The notes under the pieces: model-generated
The model's input: only the letters and a program-made list of their open reading frames with translations
Database searches by the model: none
What the model was told of the DNA's origin: nothing
Source of the DNA: Hyperoodon ampullatus
Taxonomy: Eukaryota > Chordata > Mammalia > Artiodactyla > Ziphiidae
NCBI GenBank assembly: GCA_949752795.1
Contig: OX457064.1
Location: 44,016,368 to 44,080,367 of the forward strand
Reading direction: 5' to 3'
DNA length: 64,000 nt
In this document: piece by piece, positions 1 to 10,861 of the stretch
How the letters are laid out: the number at the start of each line of letters is the position of its first letter
Position numbering within the stretch: position 1 is the first letter of the stretch
Translations under genes and position numbers: made by a program

Positions 1-626
1 CAAAGAAAGAAAACTACAGGCCAGTATCACTGATGACCATAAGTGCAAAAATCCTCAACAAAAGACTAGCAAACAGAATCCAACAACACATTAAAAGGAT
101 CATACACCATGATAAAGTGGGATTTATCCCAGAGATGCAAGGATTCTTCAATATATGCAAATCAATCAATGTGATACACCATATTAACAAATTGAAGAAT
201 AAAAACCATGTGATCATCTCAGTAGATGCAGCAAAAGCTTTTGACAAAATTAAACACCCATTTATGATAAAAACTATCCAGAAAGTGGGCATAGAGGGAA
301 CCTACCTCAACACAATAAAGGCCATATATGACAGACCCACAGCAAACATCATTCTCAATGGTGAAAAACTGAAAGCGTTTCCTCTAAGATCAGGAACAAG
401 ACAAGGATGTCCACTCTCACCACTATTATTCAACATAGTTTTGGAAGTCCTAGCAATGGCAACCAGAGAAGAAAAAGAAATAAAAGGAATACAAATTGGA
501 AAAGAAGAAATAAACTGTCACTGTTTGCAGATGACATGATACTATACATAGAGAATCCTAAAGATGCCACCAGAAAACTACTAGAGCTAATCAATGAATT
601 CAGTAAAGTTGCAGGATACAACTACT
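1..626 (+). mobile_element. L1 ORF2 fragment (reverse transcriptase domain), 3' part missing
   Basis: Translation in frame 3 gives a LINE-1 reverse transcriptase segment with [20 protein letters not shown] near the start, [10 protein letters not shown] in the palm and [14 protein letters not shown] further on. The frame then shifts, so the catalytic FADD (524-535) and the following MILYI are read in frame 2. The element is therefore inactive. The homology stops at about 620-626 inside 'gcaggatacaactac', where the sequence passes into a CHR-1 SINE instead of the rest of ORF2. The 5' part runs off the left edge of the window. Confidence 0.93.
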
Positions 627-1083
627 GAGCCTGCACCACAACTACTGAGCCTGCGCTCTAGAGCCCATGAGCCACAACTACTGAAGCCCGTGCACCTAGA
701 GCCTGTGCTCCGCAACAAGAGAAGCTACCGCAATAAGAAACCCGTGCACTGCAACGAAGAGTAGCCCCCCCGGGCTTCCCTGGTGGCGCAGTAGTTGAGA
801 GTCCACCTGCCGATGCAGGCGACACAGGTTCGTGCACCGGTCTGGGAAGATCCCACATGCCATGGAGCAGCTAGGCCTGTGAGCCATGGCCGCTGAGCCT
901 GCACGTCCGGAGCCTGTGCTCCACAATGGGAGAGGCCAAAACAGTGAGAGGCCCACATACCGCAAAAAAAAAAAAAAAAAAGAGTAACCCCCGCTCACTG
1001 CAAGTAGAGAAACCCAGAGTGCAGCAACAGAGACCCAACGCAGCCATAAATAAATTTAATTAATTAATTAATTAATTAATTAA
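620..1083 (+). mobile_element. CHR-1-type SINE, 5' truncated, split by a nested SINE
   Basis: The segments 620-769 and 981-1083 match the 3' body of the CHR-1 SINEs at 22158 and 27096 (phrases 'actactgagcctgcgctctagagcc', 'caacaagagaagc' and 'gacccaacgcagcc', then a taaat-rich tail). The tRNA-like head with the A and B boxes is absent. The left end is joined directly to L1 ORF2. The middle is interrupted by a CHRS SINE at 770-980. The tail has grown into an (attа)n-type tetranucleotide repeat, recorded separately. Confidence 0.85.
770..980 (+). mobile_element. CHRS/CHR-2-type SINE nested in the CHR-1 SINE
   Basis: The element has a cetacean SINE head 'gggcttccctggtggcgcag', the internal 'gagcctgtgctccacaatgg', the end 'aggcccacataccgc' and a 17-19 base poly(A). 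It is flanked by an imperfect target-site duplication, 'agagtagccccc' at about 758-769 and 'agagtaaccccc' at about 981-992. It is younger than its host SINE. Confidence 0.9.
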
Positions 1084-1084
1084 A
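1057..1084. repeat. (TAAT)n microsatellite in the SINE tail
   Basis: About seven tandem taat/attа units extend the A-rich tail of the CHR-1 SINE, a usual origin for such repeats. Confidence 0.9.
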
Positions 1085-1406
1085 ATAAAAATGTGCCATG
1101 ATAGTTGATGTTAGACAGAGGCAGAAGTCATGGGGCTGATGTCAGTCTTTACAGTTTACCATTTTTTTCTGCCTAACCACAAGTGAAATCCTTAACTAGA
1201 TTTATTAGGAGAGGAAGTCATTAATGTAGTAATAACGAGTTGTTCGCCTAATGCCCTGTTCACTAAGTGGGAAATTTATTACCATAAGTGCCTTAATTGA
1301 AGGATTTAGCACAAAATTTTCATCATTTCTTTATAACAAGTCATTTTATTTACTAGGCTTTGTTAGAATGGGTTTCATCTCAATAATGAAGTTAAAGCTT
1401 GTATTA

Positions 1407-3425
1407 CTTTTTAAATTTAATTTTTATTTTATATTGGAGCATAGTTGATTTACACAGTTGTGTTAGTTTCAGGTGTACAGCAAATTGATTCAGTTATACA
1501 TATACATGTATCTATTCTTTTTCAGATTCTTTTCCCATATAGGTTATTACAGAATATTGAGTAGAGTTCCCTGTGCTATACAGTAGGTCTTCATTAATTA
1601 TCTATTTTATATATACTAGTGTATATATGTTAATCTCAAACTCCTAATTTATCCCTGCCCCCCACCTTTTCCCTTTGGTAACCATAAGTGTGTTTTTGAA
1701 GTCTGTGACTCTGTTTCTGTTTTGTAAATAAGTTCATTTGTGTCAATTTTTAAGATTCCTCATGTAAGTGATGTGATATGTGTATTTTTCTGGCTTGCTT
1801 CATTTAGTATGGTAATCTCTAGGTCCATCCATGTTGCTGCAAATGGCATTATTTCATTCTTTTTTATGGCTGAGTAATATTCCATTGTATATATGTGCCA
1901 CATCTTCTTACCCATTCCTCTGTTGAAGGACACTTAGGTTGCTTCCATGCCTTGGCTATTGTAAACAGTGCTGCAGTGAATATTGGGGTGCATGTATCTT
2001 TTCAAATTATGGGTTTTTGAAATATGAGTTCTCAATATATGCCCAGGAGTGGGATTGCTGGATCATATGGTAGTTCTATTTTTAATTTTTAAGGAACCTC
2101 ATACTGTTCTTTATAGGGGTTGTATCAGTTTACATTCCCACCAACAGTGTAGAAGGATTCCCTTTTCTTCACATCCTTTCCAGCATTTATTGTTTGTAGA
2201 CTTTTTGATAATGTCCATTCTAACTGGTGTGAGGTGATACCTCATTGTAGGTTTGATTTGCATTTCTCTAATAAGTAGCAATGTTGAGTCTCTTTTCATG
2301 TTCTTTTTGGCCATCTGTATGTCTTCTTTGGAGAAATGTCTATTTAGATCTTCTGCTCATTTTTGATTGGGTTGTTTGTTTTTTTGATATTGAGCTGCAT
2401 GAGCTGTTTGTATATTTTGGAGATCAGTCCTTTGTCAGTTACATCATTTGAAAATATTTTCTCTCTTTCTGTGCGTTGTCTTTTCATTTTGTTTATGGTT
2501 TCCTTTGCTGTGCAAAGCTTTTAAGTTTCATTAGGTCCCATTTGTTTATTTTTGTTTTGTTTTCATTACTCTAGGAGGTGGATCCAAAAAGATCTTGCTG
2601 CAATTTATGTCAGAGAGTGTTCTATCTGTGTTTTCCTCTAAGAGTTTTATAGTATCCTGTCTTACATTTAAGTCTTTAATCCATTTTGAGTTTATTTTTT
2701 GTGTATGGTGTTAGAGAGTGTTCTTGTTTCGTTCTTTTACATGTAGCAGTCCACTTTTCCCAGCACCACTTATTGAAGAGACTGTGTTTTCTCCATTGTA
2801 TATTCTTACCTTCTTTTTCATAGATTAATTGACCATAGGTGCATGGGTTTATTTCTGGGCTTTCTGTCCTATTCCATTGATCTGTATCTTTGTCTTTGTG
2901 CCAGTACCATACTATTTTGATGACTATAGCTTTGTAGTATAGTCTGAAGTCAGGGAGCCTGATTTCTCCAGTTCCATTTTTCTTTCTTAGGATTGCTTTG
3001 GCTATTTGGGGTCTTTTGTGTTTCCATACAAACTTAAACATTTTTTGTTCTAGTTCTATGAAAAATGCCATTGGTAATTTGATAGGGATTGCATTGAATC
3101 TGTAAATTGCTTTGGGTAGTATAGTCATTTTGACAGTATTGATGCTTCCAATCCAAGAGCGTGGTATATCTTTCCATCTGTTTGTGTCCTCTTTAATTTC
3201 TTTCATCAGTGTCTTATAGTTTTCAGAGTATAGGTTTTTTGCCTCCTTAGGTAGGTTTATTCCTAAGTATTTTATTCTTTTTGATTTGAAGTAAATGGGA
3301 TTGTTTCCTTAATTTCTCTTTCTGATCTTTCATTGTTAGTGTATAGAAATGCTAGAGATTTCTGTGCATTAATTTTGTGTCCTGCTACTTTACCAAATTC
3401 TTTGACGAGCTCTAGTAGTTTTCTG
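1407..3425 (-). mobile_element. L1, 5' truncated in ORF2, antisense to the gene
   Basis: The segment reads in reverse as the 3' two kilobases of an artiodactyl/cetacean L1. Its 3' UTR is at the left ('ggtgtacagcaaattgattcag' read on +). The ORF2 C-terminal half is at 2111-3206, in at least two frames. It includes a zinc-knuckle-like CWKGC...LLHCWWEC and further upstream [21 protein letters not shown] perfect 16-bp target-site duplication, gttaaagcttgtatta, flanks it at 1391-1406 and 3426-3441. ORF2 is frameshifted and lacks the endonuclease and the first half of the reverse transcriptase, so it is dead. Confidence 0.96.
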
Positions 3426-4448
3426 GTTAAAGCTTGTATTATTGACTACATTAGGGCCTGGAGTTGGAAAGTGGCTGCTGACAAGGAAGGAAGGCAAGTT
3501 TTTATCTCAGGGTCACCTGTTTCAATTTTGCCAGGATTGTGGAGAATAAAAACACAGACAGAGACTTGAGATAACAAAACAAAGAAAGGTGACAAGGAAA
3601 AGAACAGAGTAGGGACATAAAAGATAAACTTACTGAGGATGGAAAGAGTTTGAAGAAGATGATGAGAAAGTAGGAAAATTCTGAAAAAAAATTATAGTAT
3701 GAAGACCCTAAATTGTTTAAAGATATTTAAAAGTCAATAGGTAAAAATATTTATATTTTATATAGAGATAAATAATATCTTTAACTTTTTAATGTATTCT
3801 CTTCCTCTATATATATAAAGAAAGAGAAAGTGAAGCTAAAGATAACATTCATATTATAAATAGGATATAAATTGGTTGGTCAAAATAAAAACTGCACCAA
3901 AGTTACACAAGTAAGGAGGACTTTAGACTGTTATACAGGAGAGAAACTAAAATCAACTCTGCAGAAATGAAAGATGTTTTTTAAGTCCTGAGGTGAGCTA
4001 GTGGAAAAACACTGGAAGGTGTAAGAGAAGAGATTGATCAGTGGGATGTGTTGAGCACACTGAGTTACTCCTGAGTTTGCAAATGTTTTCTCTGTGATTA
4101 GGCAATCTGTGTTTGCTAATTGGTGCCCAATGAAGAAAATAGGTACCTACCATACTGGGAGATTAGGACATTATCTTCTTCGATGTTTCCATGACAGATA
4201 TGGTTCCCAACTCTTGAGAAAGACATTTTCTGGTTTGTAAAACTGGCAAGAGGCTAGGAGAAGATTTACACAAATTTCAAAGGGGCAGAAAGAAAATTTA
4301 CAGTTGCATTTTTCCTAAAATAAATTTTCTAATAAAGAGAGGTCAGGGACCTAGAGCCAGGAAGAAACCTGTCTAAAGTTTAGTCAAACTGTGGGTAATG
4401 GTAAGGCCATCTTGGCCAGGTTCTAGTAAACCATCAATTGGAAATATA

Positions 4449-4529
4449 TTGGGCTGTCCAAAAAGTTCCTTCAGCTTTCATAACATTGTACAGAAAACCC
4501 GAATGAACTTTTTGGCCAACCCAACCCAA
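4449..4529. mobile_element. Mariner-type palindromic MITE
   Basis: An about 80-bp imperfect palindrome. The left arm ttgggctgtccaaaaagttc pairs with the right arm, which ends in gaactttttggccaacccaa. The centre is near 'ataacattgta'. TA dinucleotides flank it (4447-4448 and 4530-4531), as expected for Tc1/mariner insertion. It has no coding capacity. An extra 'ccсaa' repeat at the right end blurs the exact boundary. Related hairpin elements built on 'ggccaaaaagttcgttcggg' are common in cetartiodactyl genomes. Confidence 0.85.
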
Positions 4530-5898
4530 TATAAACACCAGTGGCTTTTTCAGGAAAGCAACATATGTTCTGGGTTTCCAATTCATTTTTTCGCTCATCC
4601 AACAAATATTTACTGCAAAACTCTTAGGTTTTAACAATAACTGAACCAAGGACTCCAGATATAAAGATGTTGAATAAGACAATATCTCTGGTCAGAAGGT
4701 TCTCATAGGCTAATGGAGGTAAAGGTGAGTAAACAGACAAGTATAAAATGTCTTAAAGAGTGTTATGTCTACAACACTGTGGAACAGAGAGGATAGAGCA
4801 CAGCTCCATCTGGATGGTTTGAGAAAGAGAAGGTTCACAGAGGAAGGAAATTCAGTCCTAAAGGATGACTTAGCAAGATGATGAGGCAATGAGGCATGGA
4901 GAACAGTGTACAGGAAATGATAGAGGAGTGAGAAAGCAGCATGTCAGTTCATGGAAAAGCAAATAGCTTTCAGTGGATAGAATTTAGGGAAAACATGAGG
5001 CAATGGTGTAAGATGAGAATGTTCTCTGATCTAGTAAGCATTTGGGCTTCAGCTGATAGGTATCAGGGAGACTGTGATGCTCATATTTGCATTTTAAAAA
5101 TACACCCTTGTGTTCAGGATGGGTGATTGGCTGCAGGGGAAATGGGACACAGCAGGAGGCCAGAGGAAAGTGTGAAATGGTGTAGAAGAGAACATGGGGT
5201 GAGGCAATACTTAGTACATTGAATAAATCAGACTCACTACCTGGATGTGATTGGAGAGGGAGTGCAGGCATTAAAAATGATTTGGAAACTTCCCATTTAA
5301 GTTGAAGAGATGTGTAGCTTCTCTTCAAGATGGGGAATGAAGAAAGAGTTATACAATTCAATTCATGAGTCTTTTACTTCAATAAGCTGAGAGTGATTCT
5401 GGACTTACATGTCTTACAGTTGTTTTAAAGTTCAGATAAGGTAGTTATATGAAAATGTTTTCTAGGAGATCTAGGCAAATATGAGCCTCCATTCTTTTCC
5501 CATCTCAACTGTTTATTGAATTTATATTGGTTATCAATATATAAATAAGTATATGAATAATGACTTTCACTATCAAAAGTCAATATGAATTTTTAAGACA
5601 ATTTCTGAAGAATACAAAAGACATTGTCAACTTAATAATAATTCTTAGGATTACTGTAGAGTTTGTACAGGTCTGGTAAGAGGAATCTTATCCCAAGGTT
5701 ACAATACTAGAGACTTTCTAAATAGTATGCTTTTTTAAAAAAAAATCTTGACTCTTTATCTGGTTTCTCTCTACTTTGATTTCTCCTTTCTGCTTACCCT
5801 CCTCTCAATTTCATTACACTGATGAGTTTTGATTTTGCAATGGCTTCTGGAGGTGCATTGCATATAGTGCTACTGAGACTGTTAAAAATTAACCATAG

Positions 5899-5985
5899 TA
5901 TAACTGAATCACCTTGCTGTACACCTGAAACTAACACAACATTGTTAATCAACTATACTCCAATATAAAATAAAAATTTTTTTTA
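5899..5985 (+). mobile_element. L1 3' end, very short
   Basis: The sequence 'acacctgaaactaacacaac' through 'caactatactccaatataaa' followed by an A/T-rich tail is the + orientation of the same L1 3' terminus seen inverted at 1407 and 19488. Flanking 'aaccatag' at 5891-5898 and 5991-5998 is a likely partial target-site duplication. Only about 85 bp inserted. Confidence 0.85.
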
Positions 5986-7249
5986 AAGTCAACCATAGCA
6001 ATCTCCACATTTCTATGATTTAAAAAAATCAGGATGATGCCAGGCACATTCATGGAATAGGACTAAACGTACATATACCTTACATTAAAATACAGTTCAT
6101 TATATTTTTAATGTATCAATGTTCTTAACTCTTAAACTATAAAAATCTTCATAAACCAAGGTTTATCTTTTATATTACATTTAAGCTTCACCACAATGAA
6201 TGCAATAAACTTTCATTATATACTTTTACCAAGAAAATAAAATGTCTATCCTCTGACCCCAGTTCTCATTTTGCTTTACTTCTTTGGAAATCTTCACGAA
6301 TTTTTAGTGTAATTACTTCAAGCTGATGTTTAATTCTCTTATCCTATTGTAGGGAACGCAATAGAATGAGAGGAGATATTTTAGAAGAGTTCATGAGAGT
6401 TTGGTGGTATCCATAAAAATAGATTTAAAAAGGGGAAATTTGGGAGTTAAAGTGCCAAAATACATGTTTAAGTTGATTAAAATGATAAATTATTAAAAAC
6501 ATTCTTAAGATTATATTTATGGAGAAAAATGTTAAATGGGTGTCACCAACTTAAATATTTAAATATATTTTTGAGTTCATAAAAATAAATAAACCCAAGC
6601 ATTTTCATTTTATTTCTCAACCTCTTGTTAAAGTGTTTCACAAACAAGTTTGAATAAGATATGCTTCAGTTAAGGCTTCAAAGTAAGATGTAAATTGTAA
6701 TATGTGGACAATGATTCATTCATTTACTTCTGTGTTATATATTTCATGTAAAATATGCATTTTTTAAGATTTGGTTAAAATGCCTAGAGCTTGATGGGGG
6801 GTCGGGGGTGAGCATGTTACATAAAAGCAAAGCAGTCCTTCAAAACTTTTCATGTTGGAAATGCATGCCAAAAAATACAGTATATTTAATACACAAAGTC
6901 AAGCATGAGAAGGATTCTAAGTGTTGGCATCACATTCAGAATAGCAAGAAATTAACCTCAGAAAGATTAAGGAAAAAAATCTGCTGGTTCCTTGACTTCT
7001 TTGCAGACAAAGGCTCATCCATTCTTATCTCCTTTGGCATCTCAAGTTCTCCCTACCACCATAACAGTTAAAAAGGTAAACTCGAGGGTTGGTTAGAACT
7101 CAGTTCAAATCTCTTCTTCTTTAGTCAAACTTCTGCTAATTTGAGACAGTAAAATTAAGCTTATTGAGCTTGAATTTCCTTTAAAGTGAAAAATACATAT
7201 TCATATCCATGTCAGAAATATGCTGTGAAAGATACAAACTTTCAGTTAT

Positions 7250-7492
7250 AAAATAAATAAGTCATGGAGATGTAATGTATAGCATGGTGACTATAGTTAA
7301 TAATGCTATATTGCATATTTAAAAGTTGATAAGAGAATACATCTTAAAAATCTTCATCACAAGGAAAAAATGGTAACTATGTGCAGGGACAAATGTTAAT
7401 TAGACTTATTGTGATCATATACAAATATTGAATCATTATGTTGTACATCTAAAACTAATGTTATATGTCAATTATACCTCAAAAAAAAGAAG
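7250..7492 (+). mobile_element. Old L1 3' UTR (L1MA-like)
   Basis: The segment contains 'ggtgactatagttaataatg', 'gttgataagagaatacatct', 'atcattatgttgtacatcta' and 'atgtcaattatacctcaaaa' in the order found at the 3' end of mammalian-wide L1MA-type elements. It ends in an A-rich tail. It is diverged, with no coding part. The exact subfamily is not assignable by eye. Confidence 0.75.
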
Positions 7493-7754
7493 GCTGTTGT
7501 CACAGTTAGCTGAGATGATGTATATAATATTCATGGCATGGTGCCTGACCAAAGATGGGCAGTCAGTAACTATTCATTGAATGAATGTTTTCACCCAGGT
7601 ATAAAGAGAAGTATAAAGGGAAGTCCCACAGAGAAGTGAATGATGTTAGGTAGGAAATCCAGATGAATTTGTTTTATATAGCTGCCCTTTCAAGAGGCAG
7701 TTCAGTTCTAATCAAACCACAAGAGAATAAAGGCAAAAAAATCTTAGAGCAATG

Positions 7755-7925
7755 CTTTTCAAATTTTACCTGTGTACAAATCACCCAGGGATCTTTTTAA
7801 AATGCAAGTTATGATTTATGGGTGGGATCTGAGAGACTGCATTTCTAGCAAGCTCCAGATGATGCATATGCTGCCTGTCCACTGAATACACTTTAGCAAA
7901 GTCCTAGACCACTTGAATGCGTGGT
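7755..7925 (+). mobile_element. MER5-like hAT DNA transposon fossil
   Basis: The order 'gcttttcaaattttacctgt', 'aatcacccagggatcttttt', 'gagactgcatttctagcaag' and 'ctccagatgatgcatatgct' follows the MER5A consensus layout. It is old and diverged, and its ends are approximate. Confidence 0.65.
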
Positions 7926-8004
7926 ATTTTAAGAAATACTGTACTTAAATCCATATTTGTCTAGTCCAACATTCTGTTTCCTAGAACAACAGCTTAAACT
8001 TAAT

Positions 8005-8300
8005 TCATTTATCCACATAGTAGATTATCTAGTGTCTACTAGGTGCCAGGCACTGTTTTAGGTTCTAAGTATAAAATAATGAACAAGACAGATAAGAAAC
8101 ATGCCCTTATTGAGCTTGTACTCTAGTAGTAGGATCAGATAATAAACATGTAAACAATTAATTAAAATAGTTTCTAGTGGTGATTAAAACTATCATGAAA
8201 ATAAAATGAATTTACTGTGTGATTGTGTATGGTCAGTTAAGGCTCCCCTTAGCAAGGAGACAACTGAACTGAAACCTGAATGTTGAGAAGCAGTCTGCTG
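8005..8300 (+). repeat. Old interspersed repeat containing 'aggtgccaggcactgtttta'
   Basis: The tract 'tagtgtctactaggtgccag', 'gcactgttttaggttctaag', 'gaacaagacagataagaaac' and 'cccttattgagcttgtactc' is a widely dispersed ancient mammalian repeat pattern. I cannot fix the family (L2-like or another old element). Similar but weaker text occurs near 4600-4720 and 36540-36690. Confidence 0.55.
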
Positions 8301-10448
8301 TGTGAAGATATGAAAGTTTCATGAAAAGAGAAGAGAGAATGCAAAGGCAACAGTGAGATTGGTCTGTAGGAGGAAAGGAAAAAAAGTCACTGTGTCTAGG
8401 ACATAATGCCATTATTTGGATGCAAGACCGTGATGGGCAATCAGGAACGATTAGAGGGGCAAACGGGGGCAAGGTCACACCTGACAAAGTTGTGGGACCG
8501 TGGTGGGGGGGGGATGTGTGTAGAGGGGGGACTGCCAGGGAGGAAAGTGAAGTAAATGCTGAAATCTTGGAGGCTGGATCCAAAGTGGGTCTTAACAGCT
8601 CCACAGAGGGTTAAGGTGGACTCCAGAAGGAATTGGCTTATAGGAAAGTACACCTGACTACGCAGAAAAAGGTGAGTGAAAAAGATCTAACATAATGTGT
8701 GGGACACAGGTTGGGGGAAAAAAAAGAGACTAACTCAAAAAGCAAAAAAGGTTAAAATTGTACATCCCTTAGGTTTACACTACAAGAAACAGGAATGTAT
8801 TATTTATGTCATGCAAATTAATGTAATTGCACACAGGTAGCACACTCTCCTCTAATGTTGCAGGATGAATTAAATTTTTCTGAATAGAAATGATTAAGTA
8901 ACTATTATAGAAAACAAGAAACTATAATTCCTGGTTGACTATAAGCTGTAGCCCCAAACTAGCCTTACTTTTCACAGAATATTGGAAATGAAAGTGAATG
9001 AGAGTAGATAGAACAATAAAAGATAGCAACAAAGGAAATAAGACATATGCAGGCCCCTCTTTGCACTAAGAAAAAAGTCTAGTACACACAAGAGTCATTA
9101 TGTAAATTGTAGAATGTTACATGTTTTGGAGTATAATGATTTTTGTATTGTATCTACCATACAGTCTATATCATATCATTTATTGGGATATAAGCCAAAC
9201 TCTAAAGCCAGTAAAAGCAGAATTAAAGGAGATCTTCTCACAGATCAGAGTAACTAAAGAAGAATGAATAATATAATGATGACCCAACAGTCATTTTAGT
9301 GAGTCTTCCTTACTAGTGAGCAAGCCTCACAATTTAAAGCCTTGCAAACTAGTGGCTATTAACACGTAAGTGCATTCCAATTGACTTCTGATTTTCTGTC
9401 TTTGTTTTTCAAATACATGAATAAAGGACTGTCCATTCAAAAGATGCTCCTAACCCTCATCAGTGACAAACAGCTTTGAGTTGTTGGCTTATAGCAATGA
9501 AGAAAGGCATGATTAGTCACCCTTTCTCATCTGAATGCCTGATGCCTCAAGGCACACATTTCTGATACACCCATCCAGAATTATGGATATATTCTGTGGC
9601 AAAACAGCAGATTAATTTTGCCTGTTTGTATATTGTTTTACTCCGTTCCATTGACCTCATTAGCACCTGTACTTACCAGCTAAGCTACAGAGTTCAGACG
9701 TTTTCATACTGTATTTTGGTCATTTATTTGTAATTCTTCTAGTTTTCTTTGGCATTTATTAACAGCAACAATATTTTCTTCCTCACTGACCTTTTGTATA
9801 TATCCTTTGATTTACTCAAACGCTAGATGAGTGCCGGTCTCTAGAGCTTTGTGAGTAACAGAAAGGGTGGAGTGAGATGAAGCTAGAAAAGAAAACAAGA
9901 GCCACATCATTTGAGGTCTCATAAACTTCTGAGAAATCTGGCCTTCATCTTAAGAGCAGTAGGAAATGACTGAAGAGTTTTAAGCACTGGAGTGACACAA
10001 CCTTACTTCTGCCATTAGCTTACCTTGTTGTTTTTTCCCCCTTTCCCAATGGGATCACTGTAGCCAGTGGTTTTGTACTACCATCCTATTACTTATGTTT
10101 CCTGGCTATTTCCAACTAACGGACTAGTTTTTTAATGAAAGAAAAAGGTTGCCAACTGTACAAAAATAAATTCTCCAGGAGGCACAAGAGAGTTTGCAAA
10201 TAAGAGAATATGAGTTGGTTCAGGAAAACAAATGGTACGTGCTATGGATGGATCCATTTGTGAATGATGGCTCATCTGCAATAATGAAATAAAGGGGGGT
10301 AGACATATTTCTTTGATGCTCTTTATTGCAAAGATTAATAATATAAGTATAAAAATTACTTCCTGGGCAGGTATCACAGCATAAAATACTTGTAGCAATG
10401 TGCTTGATCTACACACCCAAACACTGATAATAAAGAAGCCTCATTTAG

Positions 10449-10490
10449 GGAGCAATCGATCGATCTATCTATCTTATCTATGTATCTATT
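10449..10490. repeat. (ATCT)n/(ATCG)n microsatellite
   Basis: The run reads atcgatcgatctatctatct followed by tatctatgtatctatt. It lies about 180 bp upstream of the exon A acceptor. Confidence 0.85.
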
Positions 10491-10666
10491 CATTCCTGGT
10501 ATTTTTTTAACATCTGGCTATAGTATGCAGTGACTCTTTTGGTTTTGCTTTTAACCAAGAACAAGAGGGAAGTAACCTAGTTTATATTGGTGCCCACTTG
10601 GTTTCAGTTGCTCATTTTACATTATTTAAAAATGATAGACTATATTGGTGATGCTGTCTTTCCCAG

Positions 10667-10861
10667 GAGAAGAAGTTGACAGACAGCTGTGCAGAGATGC
10701 CATCTTCCCCATCCCTGTTGCCTGCGATGCCCCGTGCCCCAAGGACTGTGTGCTCAGCACGTGGTCTGCGTGGTCCTCCTGCTCCCACACCTGCTCGGGG
10801 AAAACCACAGAGGGGAAACAGATACGAGCGCGGTCCATCCTGGCCTATGCAGGAGAGGAAG
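10667..10861 (+). CDS. THSD7A: THSD7A coding exon A (195 nt; end of one TSP1 module, start of the next)
   Basis: The acceptor tttcccag ends at 10666 and the donor gtaagg starts at 10862. The exon begins with two bases that complete a Gly codon (phase 1) and ends with the first base of another Gly codon. It encodes 65 residues. The first part (EEVDRQLCRDAIF...CDAPCP) closes a preceding TSP1 module. The second part (KDCVLSTWSAWSSCSHTC) opens a canonical TSP1 module with a WxxW motif, the usual site for C-mannosylation, followed by the CSHTCSGKT cysteine/threonine motif where O-fucose is commonly added, and the basic strand KQIRARS. The preceding exon lies left of position 1 or was not found in the 10.6 kb upstream. 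Confidence 0.96.

Larger units (their letters stand above)
3442..10666 (+). other. THSD7A: THSD7A intron, 3' part upstream of exon A
   Basis: AT-rich intronic sequence ending in the exon A acceptor. Apart from the repeats listed separately (MITE at 4449, L1 ends at 5899 and 7250, MER5-like at 7755, old repeat at 8005, microsatellite at 10449), I recognise no gene. Stretches at 4600-5350 and 9855-10000 have the purine-rich 'gagtgacac...aagagcagtaggaaatgac' look of very old interspersed repeats, but I cannot name the family. A G-rich patch occurs at 8490-8530. Short ORFs here have no recognisable domain. Confidence 0.7.

Noticed and set aside
1..3441. The + strand L1 piece (1-626) and the - strand L1 (1407-3425) break at nearly the same point of ORF2, suggesting one inverted (twin-primed) insertion.
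   Set aside because: The - strand copy has its own perfect 16-bp target-site duplication, and the + piece lies beyond its 3' end rather than at its 5' break, so they are independent insertions.
8490..8530. G-run cluster as a G-quadruplex.
   Set aside because: Loop lengths between the runs (8 and 11 bases) are longer than typical stable forms unless the long run is split; too weak to call.
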